A stretch of DNA of 47,711 bases from a virus. Positions 39,559 to 47,029 of the stretch are shown piece by piece. The notes under the pieces were generated by a model, which was not told the DNA's origin, searched no databases, and saw only the letters and a program-made list of their open reading frames with translations. Made by a program: the position numbers and the translations under genes. How positions within the stretch are numbered: the first letter of the stretch is position 1; each line of letters starts with the position of its first letter. The stretch covers positions 1-47,711 of the IMG/VR virus record IMGVR_UViG_3300024999_000158. One strand, written 5' to 3'.

Positions 39559-40617
39559 ATGAACGAAGTTGCGATGATCGATAAGAACCTCTCCGTTGAT
39601 CGGACACCTGAAGTAATTGCTGTCGAGATCAACAGTATTAAGGAACAGACCCGCAAGATAATGTTATTCAACTCAATCGAGATTGGCAAAAGGCTTGCGG
39701 AGGCTAAGATAATGCTTGGTCATGGTGAGTGGGGAGAGTGGCTTAAAGGATCTGTCGATTATTCACAGCGAACCGCAAGCTATCTGATGGGGATATTTGA
39801 GCAGTACGGAGCTAGCCAAATAAATATGTTCTGCGACAATGCAAAATCGAAAGCGCTTGCGAATTTGAGTTATACCCAGGCGGTGCTACTAATGGGGATT
39901 CCTCAGGAAGAGCGGGAAGCATTTATCGAAGATAATAATATTGATAGCATGTCTACCCGGGAGCTAAAACAGGCAATCAAGGAGAAGCAAGAACTCGAAG
40001 CTAAGCTCAAGGAAATTGAAGCAGGGTGGGAAAAGGATAAGAAGCTTGTCAAAAAGGCTGAGACAGCAAAGCAAGCTGCCGAGTCTGCCCTAAAAACTAC
40101 TCAGGCTACAGTTGAACAACTCAAAAGTGACCTTCAAAAGGAGAAGGATGACTCAAAGGAAGAGATTGAGCGGTTGGAACTATCTATTTTGGAAACCAAA
40201 AAGTTGCTAGATGAGGCGGAGTCTTCCGGGAACACCGATGATATTGAACGTCTAAGCGAATCGCTTGTAAAAGCGAATAGCGAACTCGCATTTTCACTTG
40301 AAAGAATCGTAGAGCTGGAGGACCAACTTAAGGAGCCGATCGAGGTAACGGCTGCGCCAGTGGTTGAGAAGATCCCTGAGGAAGCGGAGAAAGAACTTAA
40401 TGAGCTCAGGGAAAGGAACAAGGAACTGGAGGCCAAGGTAGTCCAGCAAGTTATTCCTGCTATTCCACCCAAAGAGAGATTTAGGGTCCATCTTGACTCA
40501 TTAGTGGATGGATTTAGGGATCTACTTAGTTCCTTGAGTGAGATTGAAATCGAGGAGCAAGAGCGGTACAAGCAAGCGGCATTGAAGCTTATCGGTAAAA
40601 TGTCTGAGCGGTTGTAA
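39559..40617 (+). CDS. DUF3102-family protein with coiled coil
   Basis: 352 residues. The N-terminal part (EQTRKIMLFNSIEIGKRLAE, LGHGEWGEWLKGSVDYSQRT, LANLSYTQAVLLMGI) is the DUF3102 domain of phage and plasmid proteins, which resembles DNA-binding Fe-S/ParB-neighbourhood factors. Residues about 130-265 are coiled coil. Codons for KSKALANL contain copy 3 of the 26-bp near-palindrome (39842-39867). Confidence 0.8.
   Translation: MNEVAMIDKNLSVDRTPEVIAVEINSIKEQTRKIMLFNSIEIGKRLAEAKIMLGHGEWGEWLKGSVDYSQRTASYLMGIFEQYGASQINMFCDNAKSKALANLSYTQAVLLMGIPQEEREAFIEDNNIDSMSTRELKQAIKEKQELEAKLKEIEAGWEKDKKLVKKAETAKQAAESALKTTQATVEQLKSDLQKEKDDSKEEIERLELSILETKKLLDEAESSGNTDDIERLSESLVKANSELAFSLERIVELEDQLKEPIEVTAAPVVEKIPEEAEKELNELRERNKELEAKVVQQVIPAIPPKERFRVHLDSLVDGFRDLLSSLSEIEIEEQERYKQAALKLIGKMSERL
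39842..39867. repeat. 26-bp near-palindrome, copy 3 (inside a gene)
   Basis: 23 of 26 bases match copy 1 (24439). It keeps the complete AAGCGCTTGC core and the right half GAATTTG, while the left half is altered at two bases. It is embedded in the DUF3102 gene. Confidence 0.7.
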
Positions 40618-40621
40618 GGCT

Positions 40622-40656
40622 TAGGGTAAATCCGGGACAACCCTAGATTTACCCTA
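40622..40656. promoter_or_regulatory. Perfect 11-bp inverted repeat before the replication gene
   Basis: TAGGGTAAATC and GATTTACCCTA surround 13 bases. It lies between the DUF3102 stop and the replication initiator. The following GCTATTTCTCTT is only weakly T-rich, so an operator is as likely as a terminator. Confidence 0.6.
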
Positions 40657-40688
40657 GCTATTTCTCTTAAAAGCAATGAGGTGATGGT

Positions 40689-41678
40689 ATGGCAGACGTT
40701 AAGTGGATCAAGCTAAGCACTAGCATATTCGAGGACGAGAAGATAGATTTTATAACTAGTCTTCCTGAGTCGGATGCAATTCTGGTGATATGGATTAGGC
40801 TCTTGGCCCTCGCTGGAAAGAGTAATGCTGGTGGATATATTTATCTAACTGAAATGATCCCATACACGGAGGATATGCTCATCCACAAGTTCAAGAAGCC
40901 ACCAAGCATAATCAGATTAGCACTAGAAATATTCGAACGACTTGGCATGGTGGGCTTAGATGAGGAAGGTTTTTTTCTCCCAAACTGGGATAAGCACCAG
41001 AACGTCGAAGGTTTGGAAAAGATCAAGAAACAAACAGCGGAACGCGTTGCTAAACACCGGGCTAAGAAGAAATTACCTGCAGGTGACGAGTTACATGTAA
41101 CACATACAACTAAAGATGTAACGCTACATGTAACGCACGGTAACGCAACAGATAAAGAACTAGATAAAGAATTAGATATTATTAACAACGACAACAACGT
41201 GCGCGAGGAAATTGAGATAAATGTGAACGATTCCGAGGAAAACTTGTCCAAAACACCTCAAAACGTGAACGAATCGAGCGAAACTGTATCCAAGGGTAAC
41301 AGAACCGTATCCATGGCAATAGGCACCAAGGCTATTAACTGGGCGGAAAAAAACTGGGGACGATTGATACCTAAGGGCGAGTCTGACTCAATTCTTGCCT
41401 GGTGTGATGAGTTCTCATCGCAAGGAAGCCCTGATCCGGATGCTGTGGTCATCGAAGGTCTAAGGCGCTGCCTTGATGCAGATGTCCGGAACATGTTCTA
41501 TCTTCGCAGGGTATTAACTGATTGGAGAGAAGCTGGCGTTCTTACGGTAGAGCAAGTTGAGGCCCGAGAAACTGAGCGTAAAAATCAAAAAGAGCACAAG
41601 CGTCATAAGGACCCTGGAGATAAGACATCTAAACCACCTAAGGGAACATCAAGCAAGTACGAGAAATTCTATCTTTGA
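40689..41678 (+). CDS. Replication initiator/replisome organiser
   Basis: 329 residues. The N-terminal 120 (VKWIKLSTSIFEDEKIDFIT, GGYIYLTEMIPYTEDMLIHK, FFLPNWDKHQ) are the winged-helix domain of phage replisome organisers. A polar linker with coding iterons follows, and a DnaD/DnaB_2-like C-terminal domain (ESDSILAWCDEFSSQGSPDP, MFYLRRVLTDWREAGV). It binds the origin and recruits host helicase loading. No phage helicase is visible, so host DnaC-type helicase is probably used. Confidence 0.9.
   Translation: MADVKWIKLSTSIFEDEKIDFITSLPESDAILVIWIRLLALAGKSNAGGYIYLTEMIPYTEDMLIHKFKKPPSIIRLALEIFERLGMVGLDEEGFFLPNWDKHQNVEGLEKIKKQTAERVAKHRAKKKLPAGDELHVTHTTKDVTLHVTHGNATDKELDKELDIINNDNNVREEIEINVNDSEENLSKTPQNVNESSETVSKGNRTVSMAIGTKAINWAEKNWGRLIPKGESDSILAWCDEFSSQGSPDPDAVVIEGLRRCLDADVRNMFYLRRVLTDWREAGVLTVEQVEARETERKNQKEHKRHKDPGDKTSKPPKGTSSKYEKFYL
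41091..41150. other. Candidate replication origin: iterons within the initiator gene
   Basis: Four TGTAACG-like elements lie close together: TGTAACA at 41096, TGTAACG at 41117 and 41129, GGTAACG at 41139. Two of them are extended as ACATGTAAC. An A/T-rich stretch (41151-41190, GATAAAGAA twice and TTAGATATTATTAACAA) follows and could be the unwinding element. Initiator genes of many Bacillota phages carry the origin inside their coding sequence. Confidence 0.6.
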
Positions 41679-41689
41679 GGTGAAAAGGA

Positions 41690-42100
41690 ATGCTGAACAG
41701 AGTTGTCTTAATCGGTCGCTTAACCAGAGATCCAGAGTTGCGTTATTCTCCTTCCGGAGTTGCCGTATCAAACTTCACCTTAGCCATCGATCGCAGATTC
41801 AAGAACGCTCAAGGCGAAAAGGAAACTGACTTTATTCCGTGCGTTGTGTTTAAGCAGCTTGCCGAACATTGTGCGAATTATTTGGCCAAAGGAAAGCTTG
41901 CTTCAGTCGACGGGCGAATTCAGGTTCGAACATACAACGATAAGGATGGCCAAAAGCGCTGGGTGACTGAGGTTATTGCCGAAGATGTCCATTTTTTAAG
42001 CCCGAAGGATAGCGGTGGAGGAAGTTCGCAACAAGGCTCTTCGAGCAGAACTAGCTCGTTTGGACACGAGGTAAATCTAGATGACGATATTCCATTTTAA
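41690..42100 (+). CDS. ssb: Single-stranded DNA-binding protein
   Basis: 136 residues: [59 protein letters not shown] are the OB-fold domain. A Ser/Gly-rich linker leads to the acidic end DDDIPF, which recruits replication proteins. It covers single strands during phage replication and repair. Confidence 0.96.
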   Translation: MLNRVVLIGRLTRDPELRYSPSGVAVSNFTLAIDRRFKNAQGEKETDFIPCVVFKQLAEHCANYLAKGKLASVDGRIQVRTYNDKDGQKRWVTEVIAEDVHFLSPKDSGGGSSQQGSSSRTSSFGHEVNLDDDIPF

Positions 42101-42112
42101 GGAAGTTGAGAC

Positions 42113-42487
42113 ATGCGTGAATGCAATTACTGCCTAAGACATCTATTTCACGGCGGAAAATGCCAAGGTAAAGGTGATGGTAAGTCTTGCTTGATATTCC
42201 AACGTGATCCGCGTGGACGTAGGGAATACCTTGAAAACGATGGGTTCAAAATTCCCTTTCACGTGGATATTCCAGAGGTTGGGAAAATAAATACGGATTG
42301 GGAAATATGTGGGATAGCCAAGACATTGACGTTTACCAAAATCCGTAAGGTCGAATGGCATAGCGATACGAAGGGATTACATGGGGTATATCTTTGGGCT
42401 GATTACTGGTACTGGTCGGACGAAAACGGAGAGCTGCCGCCAAGTAAACCGAAGTTGAGTCTTGTTAAGAACAGTGGAGGAGAGTGA
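42113..42487 (+). CDS. Cys-rich N-terminal protein, replication region
   Basis: 124 residues starting MRECNYCLRHLFHGGKCQGK, a motif shared with the 37-residue protein at 36415. The remainder is beta-rich with several Trp/Tyr (LHGVYLWADYWYWSDENGEL), without a recognised family. Zinc binding by the first four Cys is likely. Confidence 0.6.
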   Translation: MRECNYCLRHLFHGGKCQGKGDGKSCLIFQRDPRGRREYLENDGFKIPFHVDIPEVGKINTDWEICGIAKTLTFTKIRKVEWHSDTKGLHGVYLWADYWYWSDENGELPPSKPKLSLVKNSGGE

Positions 42488-42497
42488 GGAAACCTTG

Positions 42498-42620
42498 ATG
42501 TTTACTTTAGGACTGTTCCTTGGTGGGCTGATCGGGACTTTAGTCGGAATAGTGGTTTGTTCGTTGATGGTAGTGGCTAAAGACGCGGATGAGGGGATGG
42601 TTGGTGAGCCAAGTGAGTAA
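42498..42620 (+). CDS. Tiny membrane protein (DUF3789-like)
   Basis: 40 residues from ATG 42498: FTLGLFLGGLIGTLVGIVV then CSLMVVAKDADEG. One membrane helix with G-x3-G spacing followed by a short charged end is the DUF3789 layout seen in early regions of Bacillota phages. It overlaps the resolvase gene. Confidence 0.65.
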   Translation: MFTLGLFLGGLIGTLVGIVVCSLMVVAKDADEGMVGEPSE

Positions 42621-43197
42621 AGACCAGCGCAAGAATGCCGAGGGTTACCAAGATATGACCGCTTACGAGGCCATGAAGCGTCTCAAGGATCCGCAACGTC
42701 AAATCCAAGGTGCTCGGTCGAAGGCTGTCGGAGAACACTTTGAGAACATGATCACGGGGGCCTGCTTTTTCTACTACGAAAAGAACCTCGCTCACATCGA
42801 AAAGACACCGGAGCCCATGAAAGCAATCAAGCCAATTCCAAGAATGCCTGGTAAATTCATCGCCCATTTTGAAAAGGCAGCGCAGCCAGACTACAAGGGA
42901 ACGCTCCTGGGCGGTAAGGCAATCGTTTTCGAGGCAAAGCACACAGACCATGACCGCATCGAGCGGGGTAGAGTCACACAGGAACAACTTGACGGCCTAG
43001 AAAAGCATCACAAGTTAGGAGCATTGGCGTTTGTGTTTGTATCTTTCGGTTTCCAGAGTTTCTACAGGATTCCGTGGACTGTCTGGCGTGACATGAAAGA
43101 TTTATACGGCCGTAAATACCTTAAGGCGGATGAACTGGACAAGTATCGTCTACCAGCACCTGGCGGCGTAATCAGGCTGCTGAGCGGGATCGTCTAA
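42604..43197 (+). CDS. RecU-like Holliday junction resolvase
   Basis: 197 residues from GTG 42604 behind GAGGGGATGG. GARSKAVGEHFENMITGACF, PDYKGTLLGGKAIVFEAKHT and RVTQEQLDGLEKHHKLGALA supply the E, D, E-x-K and Q of a RecU/PD-(D/E)XK nuclease. It resolves branched DNA during replication and before packaging. Starting at 42589 would add five residues. Confidence 0.82.
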   Translation: MSQVSKDQRKNAEGYQDMTAYEAMKRLKDPQRQIQGARSKAVGEHFENMITGACFFYYEKNLAHIEKTPEPMKAIKPIPRMPGKFIAHFEKAAQPDYKGTLLGGKAIVFEAKHTDHDRIERGRVTQEQLDGLEKHHKLGALAFVFVSFGFQSFYRIPWTVWRDMKDLYGRKYLKADELDKYRLPAPGGVIRLLSGIV

Positions 43198-43236
43198 TCT
43201 GACTGAGGCTTTGAGCGGCAGGAGGAATTGAAGCGC

Positions 43237-43542
43237 ATGAGTGACTTCTATAACGAGCGGAAAGTTAAAAAGACCAGAAAGGAACATAAATGTTTCGGAT
43301 GCATCATTAAGCTGCCAATTGGATCAACTGCATTTTATATTTCTTCAGTCTATGAGGGGAATTTTGGGACCTATTATCTTTGCATTAAGTGTCGAGGCTA
43401 TTTAGATAAAAATCCAGAGGTAGCCAGAGAGGGTTATTTCGAGGGAGATATCAGGGCTGCAATACTGGAGGATGAAGAGTGGAGGAAGCAACGTGAAGAT
43501 GATGCTATGGCATTTCAAATTAGCAAGCGCTTGCCAATTTGA
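43237..43542 (+). CDS. Zinc-binding early protein
   Basis: 101 residues from ATG 43237 behind GGAGGA: KHKCFGCIIKLPIGST fold, with KCFGC and YLCIKCRGYL as two Cys pairs, and a charged C-terminal helix. The stop codon and last eight codons lie in palindrome copy 2. No function assigned. Confidence 0.65.
   Translation: MSDFYNERKVKKTRKEHKCFGCIIKLPIGSTAFYISSVYEGNFGTYYLCIKCRGYLDKNPEVAREGYFEGDIRAAILEDEEWRKQREDDAMAFQISKRLPI
43516..43541. repeat. 26-bp near-palindrome, copy 2
   Basis: Same core GCAAGCGCTTGC with CAAATT and AATTTG flanks; it differs from copy 1 (24439) only at the seventh base. It spans the 3' end of the gene at 43237. Confidence 0.85.
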
Positions 43543-43570
43543 TCTATACGCAAGGGGTGATGATTAAGTA

Positions 43571-43801
43571 ATGGCCATAAACATGATGTGTACGAACAGT
43601 CGGTGTGTCAACTACTGGGAAGATAACTGCATGAAGAACATCAACGAGGAACGCATTGAGATTAACGAATTTGGTATATGTGAAACGTTTGAGGCAGGTA
43701 TAAGCCAAATGTACAAAGATGAGGAGGCGAGGGACAGCGAAAGCACTGACAGTATGGCAACCTTGGGCGACATTAATAGCGGAGGGACACAAGAAAATTG
43801 A
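43571..43801 (+). CDS. Small Cys-containing early protein
   Basis: 76 residues from ATG 43571 behind AAGGGGTGATGATTAAGTA: MAINMMCTNSRCVNYWEDNC, EINEFGICETFEAGIS. The four-Cys beginning is frequent in small Bacillota phage proteins. The second half overlaps the ASCH gene in another frame and is poorly structured. Confidence 0.6.
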   Translation: MAINMMCTNSRCVNYWEDNCMKNINEERIEINEFGICETFEAGISQMYKDEEARDSESTDSMATLGDINSGGTQEN

Positions 43802-44162
43802 GACACGGAGCTGGAACACCAATATCAGAGGAGCGGTCGCTATACACTCTGCAAAGAAGCCAATCAAAGAGGTTATAAAACTTATGACTCAAGAATCGAT
43901 AAGGATCGTCAGCAACCTTTTATACCCGTTCACACTATCAAGACTACCGATCGGTCATATACTTGCGGTTGGAAATCTAGTGGATTGCAAGCTGATTAAC
44001 GAGGCATTCATTGAAACACTGAGTGCGGATGAGTTGCCGCTTGGTGACTACACCATTGGTCGCTACGCATGGATATTCAAAGATATAAGACATTTACCTT
44101 CTCCCATCCTTACCAGAGGCGGACAAGGGTTTTGGGAGTGGAAAACGGAGGGGAAAAAATGA
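43719..44162 (+). CDS. ASCH-domain protein
   Basis: 147 residues: KALTVWQPWATLIAEGHKKI, ETRSWNTNIRGAVAIHSAKK and HILAVGNLVDC are the ASCH (PUA-like) fold, with the closing RYAWIFKDIRHL. ASCH domains bind RNA or modified nucleotides and phage members sit among accessory early genes. The start is unsure: ATG 43719 has no binding site upstream, while GGAGG at 43723 would fit a start near codon 10. Confidence 0.82.
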   Translation: MRRRGTAKALTVWQPWATLIAEGHKKIETRSWNTNIRGAVAIHSAKKPIKEVIKLMTQESIRIVSNLLYPFTLSRLPIGHILAVGNLVDCKLINEAFIETLSADELPLGDYTIGRYAWIFKDIRHLPSPILTRGGQGFWEWKTEGKK

Positions 44163-44389
44163 ACGTCGATCAAGTCGATTTTAACAAAATCCTAGTCGTC
44201 AATGGCCTTTTCTACTCAGGAATGAGTAAAGATTTAAGCCCTAATCGATCCGAAGCGGTAATTATTAAGAGTCAAAATGCGCTTAATATCATACTCGGAG
44301 CCGTACTTAGCTCGGTTATGCGTGGAAAGATCGTACTGAAAAGGATTGAAGTTGTCAAAGAGAAGGAGGCTAAACCCAATGCCATGTAA
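44159..44389 (+). CDS. Hypothetical early protein
   Basis: 76 residues from ATG 44159 (overlapping the ASCH stop, binding site GGAGGGGAAAAA): MNVDQVDFNKILVVNGLFYS, GAVLSSVMRGKIVLKRIEVV. Alpha/beta, basic, no recognised family. Confidence 0.6.
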   Translation: MNVDQVDFNKILVVNGLFYSGMSKDLSPNRSEAVIIKSQNALNIILGAVLSSVMRGKIVLKRIEVVKEKEAKPNAM

Positions 44390-44510
44390 GTGTCGTAAAT
44401 GCAAAGCTGGTACTTGCCAATGCAAAGATTGCGAAGAAAAGGGTAAAAGTGGGTCTCCTATAGATCAGTGTCGATGGTTACTGATCGGAGGCAAGAAACA
44501 GGATGCCTGA
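44379..44510 (+). CDS. Small Cys-rich protein
   Basis: 43 residues from ATG 44379 behind AGGAGG: MPCKCRKCKAGTCQCKDCEE, with seven Cys in 32 residues, then PIDQCRWLLIGGKK. A metal-binding mini-protein. It overlaps the preceding and following genes by a few bases, in line with translational coupling. Confidence 0.65.
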   Translation: MPCKCRKCKAGTCQCKDCEEKGKSGSPIDQCRWLLIGGKKQDA

Positions 44511-44601
44511 AGAAACTGTTTGCAAGGAGTGCGGGGGCAAGATCGTTCGGGCGAGCGGTTGCCAACAGTGTTTAGTATGCGGAACAAGTAATTGTGGGTA
44601 A
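44503..44601 (+). CDS. Mini zinc ribbon like the tail of class II ribonucleotide reductase
   Basis: 32 residues from ATG 44503: MPEETVCKECGGKIVRASGC then LVCGTSNCG. The pattern C-x2-CGG-x(n)-GC-x2-C-x2-CG-x-S-x-CG is that of the C-terminal zinc ribbon of B12-dependent ribonucleotide reductases, here as a stand-alone protein. The overlap with the previous gene is eight bases. No reductase is encoded in the window. Confidence 0.6.
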   Translation: MPEETVCKECGGKIVRASGCQQCLVCGTSNCG

Positions 44602-44646
44602 CTCTGTGGATAGTCTGTGAATTAAATGGCAAAGCGGGGTGAGTAA

Positions 44647-45043
44647 TTGTTGGCAAGTCTCAGCAGTTTACTCCAATACGCTTATAAAAAGGTAGACGTC
44701 CGGGATGGCGGGGTTTGCCTCCATCCCGGATGCGGAAGCGATTATAACACGGATCATCACCACTGCGAGCCACGTTCGCAAGCAAAAGATCGTGTAGCAT
44801 GTGTAGAGAACATTATGCACGGAACACCATCACGGAAGAGAAGGTCCCCACGAATCTGCATATTGGCGTGAGCACTGGAAACGGTGGCAGCTGGATAAAT
44901 ACCCATACTACATGCCCAAGGCCGAACAGAACGAAATGGAGCGGCTGAGGTTGAAGCGTTTCAAGGATCCAGGAGTAATGGAAAGACTAGGAGAGTTGGA
45001 GGAAAAGTGGCGGAGGTGGGAAGAGTGCAGGATAAAAGTATGA
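44647..45043 (+). pseudogene. Broken HNH endonuclease
   Basis: TTG 44647 opens a frame with VDVRDGGVCLHPGCGSDYNT and DHHHCEPRSQ, the first two thirds of an HNH nuclease. The next recognisable part, MCREHYAR (44798 onward), is in a second frame. The end, HHGREGPHESAYWREHWKRW and an acidic-basic helix to TGA 45043, is in a third. At least two indels are needed to restore one protein. It is either decayed or the sequence has errors here. Confidence 0.65.
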
Positions 45044-45291
45044 TTCTAGGCAATCTTGCCTTCCAACGCGTGGAACTTGAACGCACTCTAAGTAAGGCAC
45101 ATGCAATTGAATCCGAAATAAGTAGACTGGAAACCGATTTACGCAACATTGGAGAAAGCTTGAATAACCCAATGGCCTGCCTAAATCCTATTGAATTCGT
45201 GATGAAAAAGTGCGGTCAATGCGGATTTTACGGACAGTGTACTTATCGAGGAAAGGGAGACTATGAGAGATTCAAGTCGTTGAATACTTAG
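45025..45291 (+). CDS. Coiled-coil protein with C-terminal Cys motif
   Basis: 88 residues from GTG 45025 behind GGAGGTG (45012-45018); GTG 45007 is an alternative. LAFQRVELERTLSKAHAIES and EISRLETDLRNIGESLN form a coiled coil; KKCGQCGFYGQCTYRGKG holds three Cys. No family recognised. Confidence 0.6.
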   Translation: MQDKSMILGNLAFQRVELERTLSKAHAIESEISRLETDLRNIGESLNNPMACLNPIEFVMKKCGQCGFYGQCTYRGKGDYERFKSLNT

Positions 45292-45347
45292 ATCCTAATA
45301 GAAATCTTAGATTTTTATTGGACATTGAATGGAAAGGCGGAGCATTG

Positions 45348-46265
45348 ATGGCTAAAAAGAAACCGACACTAAAGCACGAGTCCCCAGAACCATGCGATTA
45401 CAGAACAAATGCAGACCCCAAAGCATGGGCTGATGAGATCCCTGTGTTTTGCTCCCACGACGCTATCGTCAAGACGTCGGATCTCAAGCCGAACCCGAAG
45501 AACCCGAACCAGCACCCTCCTGAACAGGTGAAGCTCCTGGGGGCCATCATCCGTGGCCAAGGATGGCGCGGACCAATCACTATAAGTAACCGCAGTGGGT
45601 TGATCGTCCGAGGACATGGTCGGCTCATGGCTGCACAGTTGGAAGATCTGCTTGAGGTACCCGTCGACTATCAGAATTATGCCAGTGAAGCCGAGGAAAT
45701 GGCCGACCTCGTGGCTGACAATAGGATTGCGGAACTCAGCGATGCAGATGCTAAGATGCTCGCTGAGGTATTCTCCGACATCAACACTGGAGAGATCCCG
45801 TTCACGTTGTCTGGATACTCTGAAGAGGAATACAGTGACATCGTGAACGCTCTTGCTGAAGCGTTACAGGATCAAACTAAGGAACAAGAAACCGCCCCGG
45901 AGCCATATAAACCTGTAACCAAGAGCGGAGATCTTTGGATTCTCGGGAAACACCGTGTAATATGTGGAGACTGCACCATCCCGGAAGAGCTGGACCGCCT
46001 ATTCGATGGCAATGAGCCTAAAATACTGATCGGCTTAATCGAGAGGCTGTTATTAGAAGTGGGTACGACAAGGATGATCGCTTGCGATTCCACGAGAGAG
46101 ACGGCTTGCATTATGGAAAAGACACCGGAATTCACTGACATCATTGTCAAGCGGTACGTGCGGGCCACGGGCGATAAGGACATCCGCTGCATTCGGAACG
46201 GGAAAGCGCTACCCCTTGAAGTAATAGAAGAACTATTTGAACCAGGCGACGAAGGGGGGGAATAA
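45348..46265 (+). CDS. ParB-type protein with deleted methyltransferase domain
   Basis: 305 residues from ATG 45348 behind AAGGCGGAG. Residues about 30-160 are a ParB/sulfiredoxin-like domain with GLIVRGHGRLMAAQ. GDLWILGKHRVICGDCTI near residue 197 is the linker that precedes the catalytic domain in ParB-methyltransferase fusions. The DPPY motif is absent; sequence jumps to EVGTTRMIACDSTRETACIM and FTDIIVKRYVRATG, the degraded S-adenosylmethionine-binding end. The methyltransferase is therefore internally deleted and cannot be active. The ParB part may still bind or cut DNA. Confidence 0.8.
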   Translation: MAKKKPTLKHESPEPCDYRTNADPKAWADEIPVFCSHDAIVKTSDLKPNPKNPNQHPPEQVKLLGAIIRGQGWRGPITISNRSGLIVRGHGRLMAAQLEDLLEVPVDYQNYASEAEEMADLVADNRIAELSDADAKMLAEVFSDINTGEIPFTLSGYSEEEYSDIVNALAEALQDQTKEQETAPEPYKPVTKSGDLWILGKHRVICGDCTIPEELDRLFDGNEPKILIGLIERLLLEVGTTRMIACDSTRETACIMEKTPEFTDIIVKRYVRATGDKDIRCIRNGKALPLEVIEELFEPGDEGGE

Positions 46266-46269
46266 CAAT

Positions 46270-46902
46270 ATGAATAAATCAAAGGGCTTGGCACAAGCGC
46301 AGATGCTGGAGATTGACAAAATTATCGAACGGGCAGTTCATAAAAGTATCGGGGCTGTCATAGAAAAAGACGATGAAAAGGATGCGCGAACTTTTGACTA
46401 CTACAAAGCGACAGAAATAATTCTATACAATTATCCTAAGCTTCTTGATATAGTTGCTGATGAATGCGGGTATATGGAGGGCATAAATAAGCAAAGAAGC
46501 AAAAGTATCACACATTTCTCCCAGAATACTAGCTATATGGATCAAGCGGATGAGAAGGAGAAGGAACGCCATAAGTCGTACAACCGAACAAAAGCCCAGC
46601 TTGAAAGTATTGACAGGATCCTCAACCAATTCAGGGATGACCATCGCTTCCGGATTATAGAGATATATTATTTCAATTGCGATGTGTCTGGGCAGCGAAG
46701 AAGTGGAGGCTCCAAGAGATTGTCATTTGAACAGATGGCTGAACAAATGACCAAAGGAGATGGGAACCATCCAGAGGTTAAGACCATCAGGAGGTGGAGA
46801 TCTCAAATGGTTGGAGATATATCGGTTGCCCTGTTTGGGATACCAGCTGCCTTATCAAATAGCTTGACAAGGAGGAAAAACCCGGTAAAAATGTCCGAAT
46901 GA
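46270..46902 (+). CDS. ArpU-like late transcription regulator
   Basis: 210 residues from ATG 46270 behind GGGGGGG: MLEIDKIIERAVHKSIGAVI, SIDRILNQFRDDHRFRIIEI and a C-terminal region FEQMAEQMTKGDGNHPEVKT, then IRRWRSQM, a sigma-like HTH. ArpU/RinA-type proteins sit at the end of the early region and switch on the packaging and structural genes that follow, which fits here exactly. Confidence 0.8.
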   Translation: MNKSKGLAQAQMLEIDKIIERAVHKSIGAVIEKDDEKDARTFDYYKATEIILYNYPKLLDIVADECGYMEGINKQRSKSITHFSQNTSYMDQADEKEKERHKSYNRTKAQLESIDRILNQFRDDHRFRIIEIYYFNCDVSGQRRSGGSKRLSFEQMAEQMTKGDGNHPEVKTIRRWRSQMVGDISVALFGIPAALSNSLTRRKNPVKMSE

Positions 46903-46969
46903 TGACCTTTTCATGACCTCGACGATACCTTTAGTATCTGTTATTCTTATTAAGATGTATTTTTGAACG

Positions 46970-47001
46970 AAAAGCCCGAGCTGAAGAGCCTGGGCTTTTT
47001 T
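46970..47001 (+). terminator. Terminator between early and late regions
   Basis: AAAAGCCC pairs with GGGCTTTT around 14 bases, followed by T's. It lies after the ArpU-like gene and before the gpZ-like gene. The 46903-46969 stretch just upstream has no gene and is a likely place for a late promoter controlled by the ArpU-like protein. Confidence 0.8.
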
Positions 47002-47029
47002 CATGCCCAGAAGGAGGGGATGTAAGCCA

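Noticed and set aside
40134-40676. Minus-strand frame of 180 codons, rich in Ser/Leu
   Set aside because: Antisense of the coiled-coil part of the DUF3102 protein; repetitive Ser/Leu is the mirror of Glu/Lys codons.
41557-41829. Overlapping rightward frame of 90 codons
   Set aside because: It overlaps the initiator end and the SSB start in another frame, with no binding site; shadow.
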